This document shows, piece by piece, positions 14,701-22,800 of a stretch of 24,472 nucleotides of DNA (positions are counted from its first letter, which is position 1; each line of letters opens with the position of its first letter). The stretch spans positions 1-24,472 of the forward strand of contig CALGTD010000140.1 of assembly GCA_937901895.1 (NCBI GenBank), read 5' to 3'. The DNA is from an uncultured Spartobacteria bacterium (GTDB lineage: Bacteria > Verrucomicrobiota > Verrucomicrobiia > Chthoniobacterales > JAATET01). The notes under the pieces are model-generated. The model worked only from the letters and a program-made list of their open reading frames with translations. It did not search any database and was not told where the DNA came from. Both the position numbers and the translations under genes were made by a program.

Positions 14701-17700
14701 ATGACGGGCGACCCATCCCCCCCAGCCGGAGCGCTGCCGCTCATGTTTCTCCGCGTATCGCCGGAGGACGTCATCGTCTATGCAAACACCGCCCTCGCCG
14801 GATACGTCGGAGTGCCGAAGGCGACCCTCATCGGCATGCCGTTCGAGGACCTCCAGCGCGGCCTGCGCGGGGAGATGCGGGAATGCTTCCAACGTCCGGA
14901 TCGCGGTCAGCCGGTCAGCCGTCTCGTGACGGATGAATCCGGACGCGTTTTCGAGGCACGCATTGCCAGCGAGCGGGGCGTGCTGGACATCGTTCTTGGC
15001 GAGGTTACGCATGCCGAGGCGGCGTTTGGCGATCTGCTGCGCTCCACCGGCACGGCCCTGGAAAGCCTCACCGAGGACGAAATTCGCATTCTCCGACATG
15101 CGGACCGGCGGGTTGCCACGGTGACCGTCGCCCGGATGCAGGGGTTCGGTCCGGCAGCGGAGCGGCTGCCTCCCGGCGAAGCGCAGCTCATGCTGGACGC
15201 GTTTGCGGAGGAGACGAGCGAAGCCATTCTTGCCACCGGATCCACGGTCGGCCAGATGAGCGGCCGGTCGGTCACCGGCATTTTCGGCTCGCCGCGGTAT
15301 CACCGCGATCACGCCCTGCGTGCGGTGCTGAGTGCGTGCCTGCAGATTGACCGCATCGCGCAGCTTCACGACGCGTTTTCGAAACACTCCCGCGAGCTTC
15401 CTCCCTCCTCCATCGCAATCGCAACCGGCGAGATGCTGCTTGCCGTCGTCGAGACCGGCGCACGCCGCACCTGCAACTGCCTGGGGGAAACCGTCGAGCT
15501 CGCCGAAATGCTCTCCCGTCTCGCGCGGCCCGGCGAGGTCGTGATGACCGAGGCGACACTGACCTCGATGCTCGCGAACCTTCCGCCCGACTGGGAGTCG
15601 GTCCATTGCGAAACGGAAACCGAGCCGGACCTTACCGGCCTTGACTGGTCCAGCGGCGAGATTGCTCCACCGCCGGAGTCCAGCCGCCGTGTCGCGTGGC
15701 TGATCGGCCCCGGCGTTTCCACCGATCCCTCGCGCACCGAGCTCTACATCGATTGCATCTTCACGTTGAACGATCGCGCCTCTGGGCGGCAGACCCTCAT
15801 CCTGCGGGTGGTGCGGCCGGCGGCGTCGGTCTCCGCCATCGAACTCGACGAGAACAATGTCGTGAGCGCCACGGCAGGCGGCACGTTCATGGGGAAATAC
15901 CGGCTGCTCGAGATCGTCGGCGAAGGCGGCATGGGCAAGGTGTGGCGCGCAGAGGACCGCTTTGGAAACCCCGTTGCCATCAAGGTTCTCAACTCCGGCG
16001 ACGGCGCGGCGGCGGCTCATCTCGAGCGGTTCCGGCGCGAGGCGGAGATCATGGCCCGTCTGCCGCACCGCAACATCTGCCGCATCTACGAGTTCGGCGA
16101 GTTCGAGGGCGTGAGCTACATCGCGATGGAATACGTCGACGGCGTCTCGCTTTCCGACCTCCTCTACGTTGGCGATTCGTCAAACACAGGCAACATTCCG
16201 CTACCCGAGCTCATCCGCACGATCCGCTCGCTGCGCGACATCGCCGCCGTGACCACCGCCGACCACGCGGCGACCGCGATCCCCCGCAGTCGCATCCTGC
16301 CGTCCGAACAATCGATCGCGCTGGTCTGCAAGATCTGCGACGCCGTCCAGTTCGCCCACGAGCACGGAGTGCTGCACCGCGATCTCAAGCCGGGAAACAT
16401 TCTCCTCCGCGAGGATGCCGAACCGCTCGTCACGGATTTCGGCCTCGCAAAGATCGACTCCGGTTCCACCTCGCTTTCCGTCTCCGGACACGTCGTCGGC
16501 ACCGTGGAAAACATGGCGCCCGAGCAGGCGCGCAGCAGCAAGCAGGTGGACAGCCGCGCGGATGTGTTCTCGATCGGAACCATCCTCTACCAGCTGATCA
16601 CCGGCCGAAAGTATTTCACCGCCACGGGAAATCTCGTCGCCGACGCCCAGGCGCTGCAAACCTACGAGGCGCCGCGGCCACGTTCGCTCAATCGCGACAT
16701 CGACCCCGATCTCGAGGTGATCGTCATGAAGGCGCTTCGCAGCGACCGCGAGGGACGCTACGCCACGGTCGCCGCATTGCATGCCGATCTCGTGCACTTC
16801 CAGCGCGGCGAACCAATCAGCGCGAGACCAGTCTCCGCGACGGAGCTCGTCCGCAAGCTCATCCTTCGTCACAAGGCGGCGAGCGCCGTGACCGCGGCGT
16901 CGGCGGTCATCTTCACCACAGGCCTGCTGTTCGCGGCATGGACAATCAATGAACGCCGACTCGAGGCGGAGGCGGCTCGCGAGCTTGCCGAGGCCGCCCG
17001 TCACGAGGCGGAGGAACGCACGATCGAGGCTGAGCAGGCGCGCCAGCTCGCCGACGAACGCCGCCGGGACGCCGAGCGCGCCCTTGCGGAAGCGGAGGCG
17101 GCTCGCATGGCCGAACGTGAAGCCCGCGGACTTCACGACCAGGCCATCGCCCGGGCAGAGCATTCCGACGAGGAACGGCAGAAGGCGCTCGCCGAGCAGA
17201 AGCGCCTCGCACAGCTCGCGGAGGAACAGGCGCGCCGACTCGAGGAATCGGAGCGCCACCTCGAGGCTCTGCGTTCACAGCCCCCGGAGGACACCCGGGC
17301 ACGCGACCTTGCTGCGGCCATCGCCACCGCCACGGCCGCGTTCCAGCTCGGATTCACCCCCGCAGCACTCCAGGATCTCGCGGATCGCGACGCGATCTTT
17401 CTGCGGCTGAACCAGACCATGGATACGGTCACCTCGATCCTGCTCGAGGATCCGGTGCAACCCGCGGCGCTGACGCTCAAGGCGCGTCTCCATCTTGCCG
17501 CGATGGAGGTGCAGAGCGCCCGTGCAACGATCGGTCGCGCCCTCGAAGCCGCGGAGAAAAATCCCGAGGCTGCCGGGGGCGACGAGGCACGGGCCCTCGC
17601 ATTTCTGCTCAATCGTATTCGCTCTGGGCCGGGCGCGTCCGCATCCGAGGTCATTTCCCGTCTGCGCGTAAAGGGGTCACCGCTCGACAAAACCACCGCC

Positions 17701-18459
17701 AACCTCATCGAGACGCTGAACTCGATGACCCCGTCCTCGTCCATCTCCTCCGGAAAGTTTGGCCGGCCTGTAACGACGGGCGAGATCCTCTTCAGCCTCC
17801 GCGCCAACAACCCCGCCGTCACCGACGTGGAGGTGAAACCGGGGCCGGCCGGTGGACTCGACATCGAGATCACCGCCTCCGATGCGCCCGTGGAACTCAG
17901 TCCGCTCTCCGGTCTCGACGTCCGCCGCCTTCGCATTCGCGGCGCAACGGGCATCGACCTGCGGTCATTGCACAGCCTGCCGGTGGAAACCCTCGACCTC
18001 TCCGGCTGCGGCGTTCATACGCTGGGAGTGACCGCGAACCACGGAGGACTCAAGCGCCTGCGCACCCTGCGGCTGTCGGGAACGAAGTTCACCGATGTGC
18101 GGGAACTCGCGCGCCTTCCGCTGCTCGAGGAACTCGACATCTCCTCCACCGGAGTCCGCAGCATGGAACCGCTCACGGGCCGCCAGCTGCGCCGGCTCAA
18201 CATCGCGGAGTGCCGGATCGATTCGCTGAACGCCCTCTACTGGCTGCCGCTCGAGCGCCTTGTCGTGACGCCCAATCTCCTGCCGGTGCTAAAGGCCACC
18301 CCCAGCTTCCGCACCCACCGCACGCTGCGCTGGATCCGCACGCCCGATGACCCGGAGGACCAGACTTCCACCGCGTTCTGGCGAGCCCTCGATTCCGGAC
18401 TCTACGAAAAGGACGACAAGCCCGCGAAATCAAACGCCGCCGCCGGCGCACGCGACTAG
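14701..18459 (+). CDS. membrane Ser/Thr protein kinase with PAS, degenerate cyclase, coiled-coil and LRR regions
   Basis: The protein has 1252 residues from the ATG at 14701 (a TTG at 14662 would add 13). A PAS-like domain (about 15-75, VIVYANTALAGYVGVPK) precedes a class III nucleotidyl-cyclase fold (138-300). That fold lacks its key residues: both metal Asp are Arg (R145 in VARMQGF, R189 in MSGRSVTGIFG), and the Asn/Arg pair near 266-270 is Glu/Met. The kinase domain (about 398-705) is intact: GEGGMGKV, K428 in VAIKVL, HRDLKPGN (D561), DFG (D579) and APEQ (E608). A transmembrane helix (726-750), a charged Ala/Glu/Arg coiled coil (752-860), helical repeats and leucine-rich repeats (about 1078-1190) follow. 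The LRR part should lie across the membrane from the kinase. Its stop shares CTAG with the convergent prohibitin gene. Confidence 0.93.
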   Translation: MTGDPSPPAGALPLMFLRVSPEDVIVYANTALAGYVGVPKATLIGMPFEDLQRGLRGEMRECFQRPDRGQPVSRLVTDESGRVFEARIASERGVLDIVLGEVTHAEAAFGDLLRSTGTALESLTEDEIRILRHADRRVATVTVARMQGFGPAAERLPPGEAQLMLDAFAEETSEAILATGSTVGQMSGRSVTGIFGSPRYHRDHALRAVLSACLQIDRIAQLHDAFSKHSRELPPSSIAIATGEMLLAVVETGARRTCNCLGETVELAEMLSRLARPGEVVMTEATLTSMLANLPPDWESVHCETETEPDLTGLDWSSGEIAPPPESSRRVAWLIGPGVSTDPSRTELYIDCIFTLNDRASGRQTLILRVVRPAASVSAIELDENNVVSATAGGTFMGKYRLLEIVGEGGMGKVWRAEDRFGNPVAIKVLNSGDGAAAAHLERFRREAEIMARLPHRNICRIYEFGEFEGVSYIAMEYVDGVSLSDLLYVGDSSNTGNIPLPELIRTIRSLRDIAAVTTADHAATAIPRSRILPSEQSIALVCKICDAVQFAHEHGVLHRDLKPGNILLREDAEPLVTDFGLAKIDSGSTSLSVSGHVVGTVENMAPEQARSSKQVDSRADVFSIGTILYQLITGRKYFTATGNLVADAQALQTYEAPRPRSLNRDIDPDLEVIVMKALRSDREGRYATVAALHADLVHFQRGEPISARPVSATELVRKLILRHKAASAVTAASAVIFTTGLLFAAWTINERRLEAEAARELAEAARHEAEERTIEAEQARQLADERRRDAERALAEAEAARMAEREARGLHDQAIARAEHSDEERQKALAEQKRLAQLAEEQARRLEESERHLEALRSQPPEDTRARDLAAAIATATAAFQLGFTPAALQDLADRDAIFLRLNQTMDTVTSILLEDPVQPAALTLKARLHLAAMEVQSARATIGRALEAAEKNPEAAGGDEARALAFLLNRIRSGPGASASEVISRLRVKGSPLDKTTANLIETLNSMTPSSSISSGKFGRPVTTGEILFSLRANNPAVTDVEVKPGPAGGLDIEITASDAPVELSPLSGLDVRRLRIRGATGIDLRSLHSLPVETLDLSGCGVHTLGVTANHGGLKRLRTLRLSGTKFTDVRELARLPLLEELDISSTGVRSMEPLTGRQLRRLNIAECRIDSLNALYWLPLERLVVTPNLLPVLKATPSFRTHRTLRWIRTPDDPEDQTSTAFWRALDSGLYEKDDKPAKSNAAAGARD

Positions 18460-19343
18460 CGCGCCGGCTCAGTCGCTTCGTCGAACGACCCGAGATTCAG
18501 GAACGGCAGCACGCTCGATCCCTGGATGCGCGGGAGAACCCCGTCCCATTTCTCGATCGCCCGCAAATGGATGATCTCGGGGCTGTCGCGCAGCGCCTCG
18601 GCCTCGCGCCGGATCGCTTCCGCACGCGCCTTCGATTGCACCTCCGTGCTGTAGGCCTCGGCATCAGCGCCAAGTTCGCGCTCGGCCGCGGTTGCCTCCG
18701 CCTGTGTGACGCGCATCAGCTTTTCGTTCTTGGCCCGAAGTGCCTCCTGCTCCGCCTTCACCTTCGCCTCGATTGCGCGGTTGAACTCGTCGCTGAACAC
18801 GAAATCCGTGATCGCGACGTTGGCGAGCTGCACGGCGTTGCCGATCTCCTTCTCCTTGAGCGTCTGGTTGATGAAATTCTCGATCGCCTGCTGGATCGCC
18901 TGTTTCACGACCTCGCGCTTCGTCACGAGTTCCTCCGCGGTGTATTTCGCAGTCACCGCCTTCACCGACTCCTGGATCGCCGGCTCCACGAGGGCCGCGG
19001 AGACCTTCTGCGTATTGCCGACCCTCTGGAAGGTGAGCGGCGCGAGCGCGCCATTGAGGGAATAGGCGACGTTCACCTCGGTCGACACCGTCTGCAGATC
19101 CCGCGAGGCGGCGGTCGCCTTCGCGTGGGTCGGCATGAGGCGGACATCGATCTGCTCGACCTGGTCGATGAACGGTCGCTTCAAATGGAAGCCCTCCTGG
19201 AGCGGCTCGGGCTGCACCGCGCCGAGTCGCTTCACGACGCCGACGTGGCCGGCCTCGACGATGACAAACAGGGAGTTGAGCAGGATCGCCCCGAAGACCA
19301 GAACGATCGCGAGCGGCACCAGGAGTCGGGCCACCTGGCTCAT
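18456..19343 (-). CDS. prohibitin family (SPFH/Band 7) membrane protein
   Basis: The 295-residue protein has one N-terminal transmembrane helix (LLVPLAIVLVFGAILLNSLF) followed at once by the Band 7 start VEAGHVGVVKRLGAVQPEPL. The SPFH domain runs to about 190 (DLQTVSTEVNVAYSL, then SVKAVTAKYTAEELVTKREV). A long Ala/Glu-rich coiled coil (about 190-265) and a short tail follow, as in prohibitins and HflC-like proteins, which form ring or cage oligomers in the inner membrane and often modulate FtsH. The ATG at 19343 overlaps the nitroreductase stop (ATGA), so it is coupled to that gene. No partner HflK gene is adjacent. The frame upstream of 19343 is only antisense-type noise over the nitroreductase gene. 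Confidence 0.95.
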   Translation of the reverse strand: MSQVARLLVPLAIVLVFGAILLNSLFVIVEAGHVGVVKRLGAVQPEPLQEGFHLKRPFIDQVEQIDVRLMPTHAKATAASRDLQTVSTEVNVAYSLNGALAPLTFQRVGNTQKVSAALVEPAIQESVKAVTAKYTAEELVTKREVVKQAIQQAIENFINQTLKEKEIGNAVQLANVAITDFVFSDEFNRAIEAKVKAEQEALRAKNEKLMRVTQAEATAAERELGADAEAYSTEVQSKARAEAIRREAEALRDSPEIIHLRAIEKWDGVLPRIQGSSVLPFLNLGSFDEATEPAR

Positions 19344-19996
19344 TCGCCGATCCTCACGATGACCTGCTCCCGAGGGTAGCGAACCTTCGCCCGCTTCGCC
19401 GTGTGATCCGATTCCGCACGGTATCCGACCGGGCACACCACCGCCGTGTAATAGCCGGTGCCCTCCAGGCCGAGCACGGAGTCGTAGCCGGCGGGGTCGA
19501 TGCCCTCCATCGGGCAGGCGTCCACGCCGAGCAGCGCCGCGGCCGTCAAGAACCCGCCCAGCGCGATATACACCTGCCGGGTGGACCATGCGCGCAGGTC
19601 GAGTTCGTAGGGCGGATTATCGATGAATCCCGTGATCATCTTCTCCAGCCCCGCGAGCTGCTCGATCGCGGTTCCCTGCACCTCTGCGGTGCGCTCGAGA
19701 TGCCGGCGCACATCCTGCGCGGTCACCGGATGCTGCGCCGCAAAGACCACCAGGTGCGACGCGTCGACAACCTGCCGCTGCCCCCACGACAACGGCACCA
19801 GCGATTCCCTCACCGCCGGGTCCGTGATCACGAGAAACTTCCAGGGCTGCAGCCCGAACGACGACGGCGCGGCCACGAGCGCCTGCTCCAGCACGTCCCA
19901 CGTCGCGGCGTCGATCTTCCGCGACGGGTCGAATGCCTTCGTCGCATACCGCCAGTTCAATCCCTCCAGCAATGCCGTTGGTTCAATGCGTCTCAT
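19340..19996 (-). CDS. NAD(P)H-dependent nitroreductase family oxidoreductase (NfsB-like)
   Basis: The 218-residue flavoprotein has the nitroreductase opening NWRYATKAFDPSRKI (about 14-28), the FMN-contacting AAPSSFGLQPWKFLVI segment (about 43-58), a central helix region with YIALGGFLTAAALLGVDACPMEG (about 145-167) and a C-terminal Arg-rich FMN-binding strand (KRAKVRYP). Such enzymes reduce nitroaromatics, quinones or flavins using NAD(P)H. The start follows a C/A-rich leader without a Shine-Dalgarno. The TGA overlaps the prohibitin ATG. It lies 49 bases downstream of the isomerase gene and probably shares its transcript. It is the second flavin reductase in this window besides azoR. Confidence 0.94.
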   Translation of the reverse strand: MRRIEPTALLEGLNWRYATKAFDPSRKIDAATWDVLEQALVAAPSSFGLQPWKFLVITDPAVRESLVPLSWGQRQVVDASHLVVFAAQHPVTAQDVRRHLERTAEVQGTAIEQLAGLEKMITGFIDNPPYELDLRAWSTRQVYIALGGFLTAAALLGVDACPMEGIDPAGYDSVLGLEGTGYYTAVVCPVGYRAESDHTAKRAKVRYPREQVIVRIGE

Positions 19997-20045
19997 AGGT
20001 TTTCTCGTGATTGTCGTGCGCAGTTGCGGCGCGCACAGCCGGTTT

Positions 20046-21011
20046 TTATGCCCAGGTAATCTTTCGCTTCGGCTCGCGGATGATGATCTGCTGGAGGAAT
20101 TCCACGCCCTTGCGCAGCCCCTCGGCGCGGGACATCAGGCTGTCCTCATGCTCCATCGAGAGCGTGCCGTCGTATCCCACCATCCGCAGCGTGCTCACGA
20201 AGTCGCGCCAGAAATCCTCGCCGTGCCCGTAGCCGACCGTGCGGAAGATCCACGCGCGGCCCTTCTCGTCCGAGTAGTGCTTCGTGTCGAGGTAGCCGTC
20301 GGTATCGGCGTTCACCGGGTAGAGTGCGGTGTCCTTCGCGTGAACGTGGAAGATCGCGCCCTCGAGCTTGCGCACCGCCTTCACCGGGTCGATCCCCTGC
20401 CAGAAGAAATGGCTCGGATCGAAGTTCGCGCCGACCGTTTCGCCGACTGCCTCGCGCAGGCGCAGGATCGTGGGCGGATTGTAAACGAGGAACCCCGGGT
20501 GCGCCTCGAGCGCGATCTTCGTCACGCCATGGCTCTTCGCGAACGCCGCGGCCTTCTTCCAATACGGGATCGCGACCTTGTTCCACTGCCAGTCGAGCAC
20601 CTCGAAATACTCCGGCGGCCACGGGCAGGTCACCCAGTTCGGCGCCTTGGCCTTCGGGTGATCACCGGGGCAGCCCGAAAACGTCACCACCGTGTCGATG
20701 CCGAGCTTCTCCGCGAGTCGCACGGTCTCGGTGAAGACCTTGTGGTCGGCGGCCGCGCGCTTGCGGTCGGGGTGCAACGGATTCCCATGGCACGAGAGCG
20801 CGCTGATCTCGAGTCCGCTCGCGAGCACCGTGTCGTGAAACCGGTCAAACGCCGACTTCGACCGCAGCAGCTCCGCCGGATTGCAATGCGCATTGCCCGG
20901 ATACGCGCCACAGCCGAGTTCGACCGTGTCGCACCCGAGGCCGGCGATGTGCTCGAGCGCCTGCTCGAGAGGAAGATCGCTGAGAAGAACGGAAAAGACG
21001 CCAACTTTCAT
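20046..21011 (-). CDS. sugar phosphate isomerase/epimerase (xylose isomerase-like TIM barrel)
   Basis: The 321-residue protein starts MKVGVFSVLLSDLPLEQAL and shows the AP-endonuclease-2/xylose isomerase-like barrel. Its metal-binding positions are visible: Glu in IALEAHPGF, Asp/His in NFDPSHFFWQGIDP, His in FHVHAKDT and Glu in LSMEHED. These enzymes isomerise or epimerise sugars, inositols or keto-sugars. The substrate is not determined; a PGNAHCNPAELL stretch is reminiscent of a Verrucomicrobia/Planctomycetes-type subgroup. The ATG at 21011 starts at the conserved N-terminus. Its leader contains a duplicated 12-base C/A-rich unit (21016-21042) and no Shine-Dalgarno. It is first in a likely operon with the nitroreductase and prohibitin genes. 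Confidence 0.93.
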   Translation of the reverse strand: MKVGVFSVLLSDLPLEQALEHIAGLGCDTVELGCGAYPGNAHCNPAELLRSKSAFDRFHDTVLASGLEISALSCHGNPLHPDRKRAAADHKVFTETVRLAEKLGIDTVVTFSGCPGDHPKAKAPNWVTCPWPPEYFEVLDWQWNKVAIPYWKKAAAFAKSHGVTKIALEAHPGFLVYNPPTILRLREAVGETVGANFDPSHFFWQGIDPVKAVRKLEGAIFHVHAKDTALYPVNADTDGYLDTKHYSDEKGRAWIFRTVGYGHGEDFWRDFVSTLRMVGYDGTLSMEHEDSLMSRAEGLRKGVEFLQQIIIREPKRKITWA

Positions 21012-21015
21012 GGGA

Positions 21016-21042
21016 TTGGGAGGTTTTGGTTTGGGAGGTTTT
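21016..21042 (-). repeat. tandem 12-base repeat in the isomerase leader
   Basis: TTGGGAGGTTTT occurs at 21016-21027 and again at 21031-21042 on the plus strand (period 15). On the gene's own strand this gives two copies of AAAACCTCCCAA ending 4 bases before the ATG. It may belong to the C/A-rich leader type seen before other genes here, or be a simple slippage duplication. Confidence 0.7.
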
Positions 21043-21197
21043 CCGCGCAGAGAGCGCGGCGATAAAGGAGAAAACGCCCGCGATGAGCGCCAATACGCTC
21101 CGCTCCCCGGGCATCGGGAGAAACGGGATCGCAGGCGGGCAGGCTCATCTCCCCGCAGGCTAGGGGACCCGCCGGGCCATTTCAACCCGCGCCTGAG

Positions 21198-21425
21198 TCA
21201 TGCCTTCTGCGCCGACAGCATGCTGAAGTTATAAACCGCACTGCTCACGACGACGGCATCAGCCGCCACGAGCTCGTCGACCACTTCGTCCGCGAGCGGC
21301 AGATCACTCGTTGGAACGCCCGACCGGCTTTCAGCGTAGAGCACTCCGACCATGGCCGGATGCATATGCGGCAGCGGATTGGCAACAAGGTCGCGCCGGA
21401 TGACGCGCCCCTCCGGCCATGCCAC
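21198..21425 (-). pseudogene. truncated azoR remnant
   Basis: The frame from about 21425 down to the stop at 21198 reads WPEGRVIRRDLVANPLPHMH, then a HPAMVGVLYAES segment, and ends VVVSSAVYNFSMLSAQKA before a stop. This aligns without gaps to about residues 33-104 of the intact azoreductase at 7728-8354. The N-terminal FMN loop is missing: upstream sequence in the same frame (to 21587) is unrelated. The C-terminal half is also gone. The DNA is recognisably similar to 8059-8270 but with many substitutions, so it is an old duplicate or a horizontally acquired relative in decay. It cannot be a working azoreductase. Confidence 0.85.
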
Positions 21426-21741
21426 TGTTAGACTACCGTTTTCCGAAACGGTTTCACTCTGCTTGGCTAATGGTGGGTGCCGGGAATGAGGATTGATTTG
21501 GCGCACCGGTTTGGGGTGATGTTTTCCGGGAAGCCTTTTTTCAAAGTTCGCCTGCGGGGGGTGACGGTTTCCGGTGTTTGTCGTCACTTAAATTCGAAAA
21601 TCGTGGTTGCGAGGAAAACCGAATATCGCCCCGAACTGGGAGGACTTAGTTTCCCATTTACCGTTCTTTGAAATTCGAATATCCGGTGCGGCTGTTCACG
21701 TTGATGAATATGCATTTCCCGACCTCTGTGGGGTCTTCGAT
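21426..21741. other. non-coding stretch between the azoR remnant and the PEP-CTERM gene
   Basis: I see no convincing gene here. It is less GC-rich than its surroundings. It holds a perfect 6-bp inverted repeat, CCGTTT-TCCG-AAACGG (21436-21451), followed by TTTC on the plus strand, and a near-direct repeat AAATTCGAAAATC (21590-21602) / AAATTCGAATATC (21671-21683). The frame of the downstream gene is open back to a TTG at 21607, but those residues look non-protein-like. A promoter for the downstream gene should lie here, though I cannot name it. Confidence 0.5.
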
Positions 21742-22800
21742 TTGCAAGACCCCGCTGACGCCTGCCCCCGCTCCCGCCTCCATCAACAAAAGCTTTCCGC
21801 CTGGCGGAAAATTTCCGGCCTCCTCCTCATCGGCGTTCTCGCCGCGGGGTCGCTCCGCGCGGATGTCACCATTCTCTTTCGGGAAGTCGACGGAAATGTC
21901 GCTGCCTACGCGAGGGGAAGCATTGATGTGCCCGCATTGGGGCATGTTTGGGCTCTGCGCGCTCCGACCGGTTCTTCGTCAGAGACCGCCGGGGACCTTT
22001 ATCTGCAACGGACGGCGGACAGTGTCTACGAATATACCTCCAGCGACCTTTACGTGCGGGGGACGGGGCTGCACACCGATCCCGACAGCTCGGACGGGGA
22101 CTCCTTCGGTTATCATCACTATTATCTCTACCTCCCGCTGTATGCGCGGGATCTGCCGTCCTATTCCCCCAACACGAACTGGTATTGGAACAACACCACA
22201 ATCGGCGGGATCGGCCTGGGCTGGCTGCCCGCGACCGGCAGCGCAAAAGTTTTCTCCCTCAACGGGCAGAGCATCTATTACGCGCTCTACAACACCAGCA
22301 TGCTCGCCGCTTCCAGCATCGACTTTGGAAGGGTGATGGCCGGCTCCTATCAATCCACCAAGCTCTGGGTGAGTCGCACCGGAGAGGGCACGGCCTTGAT
22401 CAGCAGCGCGACGGCGGAAGGGCCGCTGGAGCTCATTGTCCACAACACCGTGGTCGACGACACCCCACGGGGCATCGACGTGATCCTCGACACGGGAGCA
22501 ACCGGTAAGCTCGCCGACAGCAAGATCACGCTGGTCAACACCGCCAACAACGTCTACGGCCCCCAGACCCTGACCGTCTCCGTTGGGGGAACGGTCGTCG
22601 CGAACCGCGAGGTGACCGGCGAGGCGGACATCAGCCACAAAAAGGTTCTGGTGAACCACCTGCTCACCGGCCAGGTGGATATCACGTCCGCGGGGGACCG
22701 GGATAACTTTGCCGATGTCACGGTCCTCGGCACGGCCGTTACCAATAATGGCAACGTCACCGTCGAGGCCGGCGGCGACACGCTCTTCAACGCACCGTGA
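21742..22800 (+). CDS. secreted PEP-CTERM protein, N-terminal part (frameshifted)
   Basis: This frame carries a signal peptide (WRKISGLLLIGVLAAGSLRA, then DVTILFREVDG) and an exported beta-rich region with a Tyr/Ser-rich segment (HHYYLYLPLYARDL) and repeated immunoglobulin-like strands (TLTVSVGGTVVANREV). The latter resemble surface-protein modules with copies around STKLWVSRTGEGTALI. It ends at 22800 in GGDTLFNAP, just as the next frame begins VTSVTRNVAGFW. The start is uncertain: TTG at 21742 is the nearest start before the signal peptide, TTG at 21607 the furthest; no ATG is in frame. It lacks any anchor of its own. I read it with 22797-23948 as one gene broken by loss of one base. Confidence 0.7.
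   Translation: MQDPADACPRSRLHQQKLSAWRKISGLLLIGVLAAGSLRADVTILFREVDGNVAAYARGSIDVPALGHVWALRAPTGSSSETAGDLYLQRTADSVYEYTSSDLYVRGTGLHTDPDSSDGDSFGYHHYYLYLPLYARDLPSYSPNTNWYWNNTTIGGIGLGWLPATGSAKVFSLNGQSIYYALYNTSMLAASSIDFGRVMAGSYQSTKLWVSRTGEGTALISSATAEGPLELIVHNTVVDDTPRGIDVILDTGATGKLADSKITLVNTANNVYGPQTLTVSVGGTVVANREVTGEADISHKKVLVNHLLTGQVDITSAGDRDNFADVTVLGTAVTNNGNVTVEAGGDTLFNAP

Noticed and set aside
14458..16068. Minus-strand frame of 536 codons
   Set aside because: Antisense to the kinase gene and out of frame in the exporter; no domain visible.
20016..20036. GTGCGC/GCGCAC stem-loop between the isomerase and nitroreductase genes
   Set aside because: No U-tract and a 9-base loop; spacing still fits one transcript, so I do not call a terminator.
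20845..21114. Short minus-strand frame with a hydrophobic start (ALIAGVFSFIAALSARK)
   Set aside because: Most of it overlaps the isomerase gene in another frame and it has no Shine-Dalgarno or relatives I can recognise.
21794..21810. TTTCCGCC-T-GGCGGAAA inverted repeat at the signal-peptide region of the PEP-CTERM gene
   Set aside because: The loop is too short for a normal hairpin and the site lies within coding sequence; an operator role cannot be supported.
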